A model generated the notes under the pieces. That model saw only the letters and a list, made by a program, of their open reading frames with translations, made no database searches and was not told where the DNA came from. From contig JACDQD010000003.1 of the NCBI GenBank assembly GCA_019843655.1, positions 3,102,925-3,166,924 of the forward strand: DNA of 64,000 nucleotides. Direction: 5' to 3'. The position numbers and the translations under genes are program-made. This DNA comes from Lethocerus indicus. Its lineage: Eukaryota > Arthropoda > Insecta > Hemiptera > Belostomatidae. Of this stretch, positions 36,761 to 46,316 are shown piece by piece. The first letter of the stretch is position 1; the number at the start of each line of letters is the position of its first letter.

Positions 36761-37652
36761 GGCGACCGAGTGACCTTTGGATTGAAAAGTTAATGAGCGG
36801 GTTCGTACCCTCGAGACACGCTTCTCTCGCCAAGTATACGTATGAAAAACGTAGCGTGGGAAAAACAATTATTATTATTTTACAGCCTGTCGTACAATTG
36901 GAGAATTCTTCTAATAACGTCGTACCGGAATGTTGTTATACGTCACAGTTTTCTAGTACTGAGTGTGACGGGAAGTCTAAACAGAGGCGCGGTCTTCGAC
37001 CTACCCTTGGGTCCCGCTCCTAAATATATACGTAGGGGATGAATTCTGCCGGCTTGTTAGGCGGCGCCCCGGCACCGAAACGTTTTTGGCTTCCCTTTTC
37101 TCATTTTTCCTTTTTTTTTTTTTTGAATTCATTAGCGAAAACCGGCCTACGGGCCAAAATACCGCCGGTCGGCAATTTTTAAAATGTCTGCCCCCCCCCC
37201 TTGCCATATTCTCAGATTAACCGTAAATTCTAGAAACATCGATTTCGTCCTCAAAATAATAGTACAGTACCGTTTATGCAGTTCGGAGGATTGTAGGTCA
37301 GCACTTATGGTCATGCTGCAGGAACTATTTGTGCATACAATTTTTTGCAATTATCAGACATTTGACTACACGACAAGGTCAGTTAATAAGCGGACAGAGG
37401 CGATGAATACAAACAAAAATTTTCGGGATGAATCAGCTTCTGTGATCAAGCGAAGAAACCGGTGATTATGAAAATTAACAATCTCAACATATTTCAAATA
37501 AAAATATTCATTTTTTAAATACGTGGATGCTGAGTTTGAATAAGCTAAAATGAAAATGCTATTAATTCATTCTATTCTAGGCCTAAGGTGGAAATTTATT
37601 TGTTCGTATTGATAAGGAGAACTGTACTGTATTTATGTTATCGGAATTAGTT

Positions 37653-37700
37653 TTAACTAATTATGCCTTTTTTTCTCTTTTCTTTTTGCAGGTAAACAGA
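37653..37700 (+). other. Candidate recursive splice (ratchet) site 2
   Basis: TTAACTAATT (37,653-37,662), a good branch-point match, is followed by an almost pure pyrimidine run (37,666-37,687), then TGCAG ending at 37,691, then GTAAAC. Acceptor and donor share one boundary, as in ratchet sites. The donor half is weaker than at 11,503. Branch-to-AG spacing of about 33 bases is normal. Confidence 0.5.
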
Positions 37701-38075
37701 CAACTTGTTACAGAGAGATAAGCGTGATAAGGGGGCGGTCATAGCGCATAGTGAGTTAAAACGTGTTGAAACTACCTCTATCTATAGTGAAGCATAATAT
37801 CTCTTCTGTATTTTTACAACCGAGGGCGTAGGCTCGGCGGTCCTAATCCTATTGGGCGCGGTACATAAAGCCGGCGCTATACGGCCCGTGTTGGTGCCAT
37901 ATTTTTCATGTAAAAAACATTTACGATCGGTCATAAAATTCGTTACGTTTTACGGTTACCTCCATTATATAATGGTATATTCATACTTGTAATTTTAAAC
38001 CAGAATGGACATTATTTAAATATAAATGTCTACGCTCCGTTTTCAAGTCTTGATCAATATTTCCTTTGTTGTGGA

Positions 38076-38308
38076 TTTCTTGTGTTTCTGTCTCCTCTCG
38101 CTGGTTTGATCTTTTGCTAGACCGGTTTCGGCCGCTCGCCGTCTTCAGTAGCGGTGTTAGTCTCTGTTGGCACTATTGTCGGTGGCATCCTCACTGCACT
38201 GTCACTGTACAAGTGACCTTCAGTACTGTCAACAAGTGACAGTGCAAAGTGCCAATAGTGACTAAGACCTCTACTGAAGATGGCGAGAGGAGACAGAAAC
38301 ACAATAAA
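38076..38308. mobile_element. Hammerhead-like repeat family, copy b (inverted pair)
   Basis: The left arm (38,076-38,208) and right arm (about 38,232-38,308) are inverted copies: TGTTTCTGTCTCCTCTCG against CGAGAGGAGACAGAAACA, and GTCTTCAGTAG against CTACTGAAGA. The minus-strand core at 38,152-38,116 is the clearest in the window: GCTA-CTGAAGA-C-GGC-GAGCG-GCC-GAAA-CCGG-TC-TAGC. The right arm lacks about 37 bases of the core between two GCGAG repeats. The geometry fits a type I hammerhead with a 2-bp helix III, but helix II has one unpaired base beside the core. No reverse transcriptase lies nearby. Confidence 0.6.
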
Positions 38309-39060
38309 TCTACGGTATTTATACCACAAAACAGGTATGTTAGACTATTTCCTATGTTTATTCTTAGATAATTAGGATTCTAAAATTATATTCCCGTCCA
38401 TTTTTTTTTTACCGAAATACGGAACTGTGCGCGTTTTTCCGTTCGAATAATTTTTATAAATTCGAGATAAATTGGGCGTATCTGTTACATCTGGCAGGGT
38501 CAGCGCGTTGTTTTACTATATTTTTATTTTCTGAACCTGCAATATAATTTTAGAAGTACGTCGGTAAAGACCGCGTGTCAGCCGCGCCCTACCTGTCCGA
38601 TGTCCAATTTTAACTCTTTGCCAAAATAGGCAGAGCGCAAAAAAAAAAATGGAACCTATTTATAGTTTTATCCCTATATTTATACAAGATTGGTTTCAGC
38701 CGGGGTCGGTGGGGTTGCATCATACCGAACGAGGTATGAATTGGTCTCGACATCCCGAAGCAGTTGTATCGTCATTATTCTCAAATTAATTCTTTTCCCA
38801 CCTCGTTTACATTCAATTCCTATTTTCGAATGTGTGGGGTTTTTTTTATTTACATAAATTCCGCATTTCTCATTTAATTATATTTTATATTTCGAGCAAA
38901 TTTCACAGCCCAGTACGGTCAAAAACAGTGGTGTCATCGACTATTTCATGATCGTAACATTTATTAGGAATACATTTTTATCGTGAAAAACAGTGTGTAC
39001 AGTTCATACGAGGGTAATTTGATAATTAATGTAAATTTTTAAGGTGAACAGTTACTGTAC

Positions 39061-39299
39061 AAAAATAATTTTGTTCGAAAATCCCCGCCCTCGCATAACA
39101 TCTTATACAGGAGCCTCTCGTACAGTTAATGGCCGAGGGTTCAACCCCCGTTTTTTAAAGTATCTCATACTTTTTTTACCGTTCATTAACCTCATCGCCG
39201 TACCGAATATAAGCAGCTTGTCATCAATTTATCCGATTTTATTTATTTTTTCGATTGGCTCACCGACATGTCGATCGATTGAATAAGTCGTATATTGGA
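39061..39299 (+). mobile_element. tRNA-like SINE-type repeat, copy 1
   Basis: About 239 bases shared with 50,438-50,665 at roughly 85 percent by eye, in the same order from AATAATTTTGTTCGAA to GTCGATCGATTGAATAAGT. GGTTCAACCCC at 39,138 matches the pol III B-box pattern GGTTCRANNCC and is soon followed by a run of six T. The A-box is not clear. Length, B-box and dispersed nature suggest a SINE, with a MITE as alternative. Confidence 0.6.
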
Positions 39300-39451
39300 C
39301 GATTTGTACGATAATCCCCCTAACCGGATTTCCTGGTTTGCCTCAGGAATTGATGGTGGGGTTATCTATTCAACATTGAATATTCATGAACGTTGATGCG
39401 GGTATTCGGACCGACCCGGAATATACGTAGAAACGGAAACTGGGAGAGGTA

Positions 39452-39479
39452 AAGAGAGAGAGAGAGAGATAGAGAGACG
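39452..39479. repeat. (GA)n microsatellite
   Basis: GA run with one AT interruption. Confidence 0.9.
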
Positions 39480-41847
39480 GGGCGGTGTCACTTTATTTAA
39501 ACGTTCATCCTGCTCTCTGTTCTCCTCCTGTTACGCCCTTTAACCAGGGAGTTGAAATATTATATATGAAAGATACAATCTTCAGTCATTGTCGCTGTAT
39601 CCAAATGACAATTACGCGTTTATTGGCCTCTAATCGGATATTCGGTCCCGACATGATTATACTGCTGACTGAATCGAAAAAGGCGAAACGAGAATATGGA
39701 TAATTGAAAAATGTGAATTTTATTCTTAATAGTTTTTCGATTACAGGAAAAAAACGTTACTGAGATCTCTCGACAGAATACCGCAAATGCGAACGGCGTA
39801 CGCAATTGAGTTGTGAGCGATCCACCGAGACGTTTGACTCCTGCAAAATTCAATAATAGTTCAATGAAATTAGTTCAAAATTAGTTCAATAAAATAGTTA
39901 AATAAATAATTCCGAACACCGCCTTAAGAGGAAACCATACACGGCGCGTCAGAAGTACATTCGCGTTATTCAATCAAATTGTAGTCATGACTTAAAATAT
40001 GAATGGAAAAAAAAGAGAATTACACTGCAATTAATCAACACGGCTGTATATGTACGCCAAGGAGATCTGTCTTCAATTTTAAATATTCAGTAGTGCGGGA
40101 AGGAGTACTTTAAACTTACAACACTACACTTGTCACTGAATTATACTTGGCGTTCAACTCCGGCTAACTGAAATATGATACGGACAACAGTTGACTGATT
40201 AACAGATGAAACTTGGAGTTGTTTAATGTAAGCCGCGATCCGACCCTAATTATCTTCTAATTGAACGCGCTGTATGCGCAATGAATAATTTCCAAAAATT
40301 TGTCTTCTGAAACTCTGAACTCTTCTTCCGTCCGTTTCCAATTTCGTCGCGTCGGCAATAATCGGATTTTGGCCGCGTCGAATTGTGTTTCACACCGTCG
40401 GGACTTTCTGAAAATGACGTACCTCGAAATTTATTATTTTCTTTCGCGTATCATCCGCTCCAAAAAAAACTGTTTTCATTCAGCAGTTTCAACAATAATA
40501 TTCGCTGTATATTGAACGTTAATAGAATTTCAAACGGTCTCCAGATCAAAGCCATATACTAATAAATTGCTGACAATACAAAACTGAGAGAAAAAATATG
40601 GACATACAACGGATATTGTGCTATAGAAAATAGAATGTTTATGAAATAAAATATTATGTTCCTCGTGTTGATTTTCAAGCGTTTTCTTTTGAATTCAGGC
40701 TGATGATGCTCTCAAACATCTTATTTGATATTTCGGTTCCATCACTGCTGAAGTCATTAACGATGACGATCTTTAAGAATGTCAGAGATTCTGTCTACGA
40801 TTCTGTCTAAAACCAGAGGCTTATTATATACCACGTCTGTATACTTAATTCAGTTTCGAAACGGACGAATCGTTTGAATTAAAGAATTCTTGTGTGTGTT
40901 CGGGGGAGGGAGGGCTGTCCCTTATGAATGAATGTTGAGGTCAACCGGAATGACCCCTGACGTATCAGTCAGTGAACCCGACAGCGCTGTCGAAAACGGT
41001 TGTTACGAATACTTTTCAACTGTTCAAACAGTGTTTTTCCAAAAAAGAAAAGAAAAGAAATTTCAGCAGACCTGAAGCGGTTTCGAATCGAACGTTTGTA
41101 TCCAACATATCATCATCAATTCATCTCTATTGATTTTATTGTTCAGCAAAATTCTGATTTAATGCCGCCAATTTATAGCTTCGGCCTAATCAGCGTCAGC
41201 GCGGTTGAGAAAAACGCCGCATTATCCCGATTAAACGTTGGCCGGAAAAGTGTTTTCCCATTTGTCTTCGGAGCGCCGCGACGCGACGAACGATCGCCGC
41301 GTGGAAGCGAAAGAAATGTCCGGAACCAAAAATGGAACTGAAAAATAGGAAGCCGAACGGCCCAACAGCGGTTCACGACGGGTCAACGCCCATCCGTCCT
41401 ACCCGGAATAGAATCTGAATACTTTTACCATTGGAAATGCTCGGTTGACCGAAACGGTTACAGTTTCAACAGATATAACACGGAGAGAGATTTCGGCCGA
41501 ATAGACCGACAGACGCTTTGGGAATGAAGTCCTGAAGGGGGTTAAGTTGGTCTTAAAAGAGAAATGATAATCTGTCGGGTGAACTATTAATCCGAAAGTT
41601 CTTGACGATTATTGTATGGGACTTATCGCGATTGCTTGATCGGCTTCGGTATCACGCTTACCGACGACGCTGCGTTAACTACTTTGATTTAAATATCATC
41701 AATGGATACATATAAAATCTTCTGTTTATTACAGGACGAGGCTATTCAGTTTTATTTTTCAGCGCGCCCTACAGGTTTTACTTTATATTTTCCGGTTTAA
41801 CTTTATTTTAACGTACTATTCGCCTCACCTCGCTCGTTTGGCCTTTC
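39480..41847. other. Non-coding stretch, no gene recognised
   Basis: Frames up to 113 codons (41,000-41,341 on +) are unrecognised. A short CTGATGATG...TTTCGGTTCC block at 40,702-40,745 recalls retroelement terminal hairpins only weakly. Confidence 0.5.
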
Positions 41848-41872
41848 GCTAGACCGGTTTCGCTTCAGTGGC
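41848..41872 (-). mobile_element. Hammerhead-like repeat family, copy c (stem II lost)
   Basis: The minus strand reads GCCACTGAAGCGAAACCGGTCTAGC. The family core lacks the stem II segment between CTGAAG and CGAAA. The flanking AAAGGCCAAACGAGCGAGG agrees with the other copies. A minus-strand frame through it ends RRILATEAKPV then TAG, comparable to the ATEDGERPKPV ending at 38,117. It abuts the LINE tail at 41,935 on the other strand. Confidence 0.5.
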
Positions 41873-41934
41873 TAATATCCGTCGGTAGGTTTTGTCGAGT
41901 TTTCGTATTATGTAGGAGAACTCCGAGGGAATAA

Positions 41935-42545
41935 CTCCCAACACCGCTACCTTGGGCGACATAAGACTCACGTGGAACCCCCGTACCCGACTGAAAAGAA
42001 CAGATCTAAATCGTAAATTTGGACTGTTTAGACCACTTTTGAAAAGGACATCAAAACCTACAATAGACAACAAACTGATAATTAAAAAACCATATTAAAA
42101 CCGACACGGACTTACGGAATAGAAATATGGGGTTCCGCCAAGAAATCCGACATCGCCCGCATCCAGAGATTCAAGTCAAAAGTCCTTCGTACCATCCTTA
42201 ATGCCCCCGGGTATGTTTCTAACCGCACAATCCACCATGACCTCAACATACCGACGAAGTCGCAAAATCCCGGTTCCCGAAGTTCCACTCCCGCCTTTCT
42301 CCTCATCCTAATCCACTCGTTCAGTCCCTTTCCTCTCTTACCATCCATTAACACACCCCTCGCGTCGGCTTAAACGTCGCTGGCCTAGAGAATTGCTTTA
42401 AGAAACCGTAAACTATTTCAAGCATTTTTGAAAAGTGCCGTCATCCAATGGTTCTTTTATCCAGTCATTCAAGCGAGAAACATACACTCAACACTTGTAC
42501 ACATAATTGTGCTATAATTTATTGTACGAATAAAAAAAATAAAAG
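41935..42545 (+). mobile_element. Jockey-like LINE 3' fragment with A-rich tail, copy 2
   Basis: The best-preserved of three LINE tails. Across frameshifts it encodes RYLG, LTWNPRTRLKR, TIDNKLIIKK, YGIEIWGSAKKSDIARIQRF, LRTILNAPGYVSNRTIHHDL, HSRLSPHPNPLV and RRLKRRWPRE. This is the order of the conserved region after the RT domain in Jockey-clade ORF2 (YLG...LTW...YGI.LWG.A....I..IQRFQSK.LRTI.NAPWYV.N). The usual W of APWYV is G here. The 3' end has ATTGTACGAATAAAAAAAAT, an A-rich LINE tail. RT catalytic motifs are missing (5' truncation), and frameshifts and stops show it is dead. Confidence 0.85.
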
Positions 42546-44699
42546 GTGAAAAAAAAGGTTTTGTCGAACCGGTTAGACAAACCCTCTCAGGCCTCGAGAC
42601 CGGTATTCCAAAATAATTACTGTAAAACGTTTAAGGCGTTCGGCAGGGCCCAGTGTCGAATTGTAACGTTCGGCTATTGAAATATAATTTTTTTTTAGGA
42701 AGATAAGAAAGAATGTTATCTATCGGAAGAAAAAGAAATGCGGCGGCGGCGTCAGCTTGTGTGCGGCGCGGGGTGACGAACGCTGACGCTAGGTCTGGCT
42801 CCTTCTCCGATCTCGGAACCGGCCTCCAATATTGGTGGCCCAACGCCTCCAACCGCCCACATCTCCTCCGACTACTTCGGTTGCATTTCATTGAACAAAA
42901 AATTACCGAACGCTCGGAGGAGCTGTGAATAAGCTATCCAGGTCGCGGGATATGAAATTGTTTAGTCCCCATCGGGATTCTAATTGCGGTCGGGGGGAAA
43001 ATTAAAAATCTCCGACCGCCCCGAGAATTCGATAGGGATGAATTTCCCCATCTAGGGAGTGGAACTCCCGACGCCTCGGGGACAACTACCCCTATCGGGC
43101 GGGATTATTTCTCCCCACTGTTTTCTTCCCGATTGGGGGCGACGACAGTGGTGTATATTTCGCTGTATAACGACTGCGAATCTGAATCATCCCTGTATGA
43201 TCCCGGACGCGATTCGACGTATCCCTACGATACGATGCTATTTCCGGCCGATAAACCCTATAATTGTCCAGTTTTAGGAAAGCCGTATCTGCAGCTGAGT
43301 CTTCACTGAAATCTCTGAGTTATATTACTTTCTAAAGATTACCGGGGCCAAGAGGACGAAATGATACTTTGACCCCACTCGTCATTTTACACAAAGGAAT
43401 AACATAACTGATCTTATTTGGTTCGGAAAAGCCCCGATCTTTGAACGCCGAATGGTGTAAATCGAAAGTAGAAACGATCCGCGTGGGACGTGGCCGACAA
43501 AGTGTTGCAACTTGGGAAATATGAGCATAAAAAACGGCGTACAACTCCTGTGGAATTGGCTGAACCAGAAACGACTTTGACTTCTGAATAGGAATGACAG
43601 GAAAAAAAATCGAAACAAAAAACAACGGACAGTATTAAATTCATCGGAAGGCGGATTGTCGTTGTTGGGCAACCGTTGGCGGCGTTTATCGCCGATTGCG
43701 AAACAATCGGGTTCTGTGGCGTAATTGAAGAAAATTGTAATCGCGTGTCCCGCCGCGGCCGTTCGGGTGGCACAATCCATGCGTTGTTGTTTTTTTTATT
43801 ATTTCTGTTCGTTTTTTTTGTTTCCAAGTACCGAACAAAACCAGCCGGCGCTTCGTATATTCAACCCCCAGAAAAGGCGCTCGCCGACCTATATTTCCTT
43901 CTTCACAGTCACACCGAGCTTGTATCCAAGGGGTTGTAATACGCTTTTCATTGTATTCCCACGCCTTTTTTTACAATATCGTCTTTGTATCTTACCGTCT
44001 GTTGAACTTATAGGCAAACAAACTTATACGAACAATGTCGACAAGTAGGATACAATCTGTCGGATGTTTTCCAATCTGGGAGTTGTGTCCCTCCCAACTG
44101 GTTGAGTTAGGAATTGATTTAGGGGGAATGACAAATAGTTGGAAGAGGCTTCCAGACTGTTTTAATTTGGTTTCGGTATTTATACGGCCGTTCAAATTGT
44201 ATATATTATAAATGGGCGTCTCGAATTTAACGGGAGGATAATCTGAAATGCAAACCTCATCCGAGTCCGAACAGTCGGATTTCACTCCCGCTCTTGATCG
44301 CCGAGGGATATCTTGGGGCAGTAGAGTATCTTCCATACTGAAGCGGCTGGGGATTCATATATTCCTCATCGGATTTGTTAAAACGTCCTCTCTGATGTTT
44401 AAAACAATGATTGGGGGTGGGTTGATCGATCGGTAAGTTGCTTAGGCGGGACCGTCGAATGCATACGTCGACTTGTGTGACCCCGACCACGTGCCCGGGT
44501 CAAACGTTGATTCCGATTTACTCACCGGTCCGAACATGGAAAATAAGCTCAAAAGTAAGTTGAAATTCAAAAGAACTTCGGTACTGCTGGTGGGACAATA
44601 CGGAAAAATCCTATATTTTCCGATATTTTTTTACAGTTGTACAATAAAATGTTAGGCATTAATGCCTCAACACAATTTGCCCTTTGGGTGAATAACTGT

Positions 44700-44760
44700 C
44701 ACAGGCTTTAGTGGGTAAGACACTTGCGAAATGTGTCAAATTTGGGTTCGGCGTAGCATT
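44700..44760 (+). repeat. tRNA-like fragment (weak)
   Basis: AGGCTTTAGTGGGTAAG resembles a D-arm/A-box with one extra base. GACAC-loop-GTGTC follows as a perfect 5-bp anticodon-like stem, then GGGTTCGGCG as a poor B-box. No acceptor stem closes it. It could be a tRNA pseudogene or SINE head, or chance. Confidence 0.2.
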
Positions 44761-45546
44761 ACGCTTATTCACAAAATTTTCAGTGGCTTCTTCGTTATTC
44801 TACGGGGGATTGAATCACACTTAAATATTGAAACTGAATATAACTGATTTGAATGAAATATTTGATCTTGTTATCATGTTTTTGATTGGTGCATTGAAGA
44901 AGTATATACTCCTATTTGATTGCTGTTATCAGGGACAGAAATACGGGAAAATATTAATTCAATAATTAGAATAGTGTTTGTTTTAGAAGAAAAAACTGCG
45001 TTTTTCAATTCGACTTTTCGCGGCGACCTCCCCCCCCCCGGTCGGTCCGGTTGAACGGCGCGTCAGAAATCAGTTTTTCCTCCGAATCAGAGGGTGGAAA
45101 ACTGTTCCCCCAGAAAAAGTCGACCGGTACCCCCCCCCCCCCATAATAACGCCGGGTCCCGATCGGATATTGTGAGTGCAGATTGTGCGGATTTCAATAT
45201 GCGGCAAATATTCTTTTATTCGGAGTAAACCGTACGTAAAAATATTTACCGTGCGCAATATGGCGCGGGGAGGGGGCGCCGTTTTAACCCCCCGCATTCC
45301 ATCCCCGTGGTTATACCCGCGTGCGGCCCCCATACCTATTACATCATATCAATTACGAAGCGGTTTCGGCCCGACGGGCCGTAATGCAATTGCACCGCAA
45401 TTTAGTGTTTACCGAAGCTGGAGCAGCGGTGTTGAATATTCCGAAGCTTCTTCGGTCGCCGTGAAAAGCTTTCAGTGGTTGTGCAATGGGCTTTCGGCAA
45501 TTTGAAACTTAGCATCTTGTGCAGTATTGTGTCAGTCATGACGGTC

Positions 45547-45550
<4 letters not shown>

Positions 45551-45577
<27 letters not shown>
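45551..45577. repeat. (GA)n microsatellite
   Basis: Pure GA run of about 27 bases. Confidence 0.95.
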
Positions 45578-46166
45578 TTTATTTGCACTATAAAGTTTTC
45601 GGTCTAAGTACGCCCCATTGGAAAGTTCTTCTCTTCCTGCCTGCGTTTTGAACTCATTTGTTTTCTGCCCCTCTCTTACAGTTTTCCGTCGTACAGTCGG
45701 TCTCGGGTTTAGAATAATTTCGACTTCCTGGCATAGTCAGTATTACGGCGAGGTACTCGAGCGCGACGGGAGACCGCGAAGCATCCAGTCAGCACTGTTG
45801 TCAGTTCGCTGTTACAACTGTCGGGATCAATTAGGCGGGGTTTCGGGACAGCGATCGAGTGCTTGTTGTTGTGTTGTGTTGTTGTTGCGCAACAACGCGG
45901 TTACGCAACTTCCCGTCCGTTATAAGGAGAATTACAATACGGTGTGAATTCTCGGCACAGTCGGCTGCCAATGTGGCATATTATTGTCGGTACTATCTGT
46001 TTAAGGTACTTTGTCGACCTTGCATTTTGTATGTTGCAATATGAATATAGTTATATTAGATCCCGCTGGTTACTCGGGTCAATGAAGGAGTTGCAATTCT
46101 GCGACAACAGAAAATATGTGACATTAAAGTACCGGGAAAGTTCTAACGTGACATGTGTTCTTCTGT

Positions 46167-46316
46167 CTCCTCTCGCCGGTTTTTGGGTCTTTCGCTAGAC
46201 CGGTTTCGGCCGCTCGCCACCTCCAGTCTAGTGAAAGTCCCACAACCCGCTAGATGAGACCGGAAGCGGGTATTCCATACAGCGTGTATGTCTCTCGCGA
46301 CGAAACCGGTCTAGAA
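46167..46316. mobile_element. Hammerhead-like repeat family, copy d (inverted pair)
   Basis: The minus-strand copy (46,231-46,194) has CTGGAGG in place of CTGAAGA, then GCGAGCGGCCGAAACCGGTC and TAGC. Its outer flank GGCGAGAGGAGACAGAAG matches copies b and e. A second, + strand part at 46,249-46,314 ends CGACGAAACCGGTCTAG. It begins CTAGATGAGAC, with GAGAC/GTCTC and CTAGA/TCTAG pairs in helix II- and helix I-like positions, but one extra A breaks the CUGAUGA core. Confidence 0.5.

Larger units (their letters stand above)
34866..37652. other. Non-coding stretch, no gene recognised
   Basis: Contains the enhancer-like block at 35,690-35,880, the dispersed repeat at 36,646-36,760, a T run at about 37,110-37,124 and C10 at 37,191-37,200. 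Frames below 100 codons are unrecognised. Confidence 0.55.
42546..46150. other. Non-coding stretch, no gene recognised
   Basis: C10 at 45,030-45,039, C13 at 45,130-45,142 and (GA)n at 45,551-45,577. Overlapping minus-strand frames of 97-137 codons at 43,332-43,827 lie in the same DNA in different phases and do not resemble known proteins. A tRNA-like fold at about 44,700-44,760 is listed separately. Confidence 0.5.

Noticed and set aside
43332..43827. Overlapping minus-strand frames of 97, 132 and 137 codons
   Set aside because: They lie in different phases of the same DNA and none has recognisable motifs, so at most one could be real and nothing favours any.
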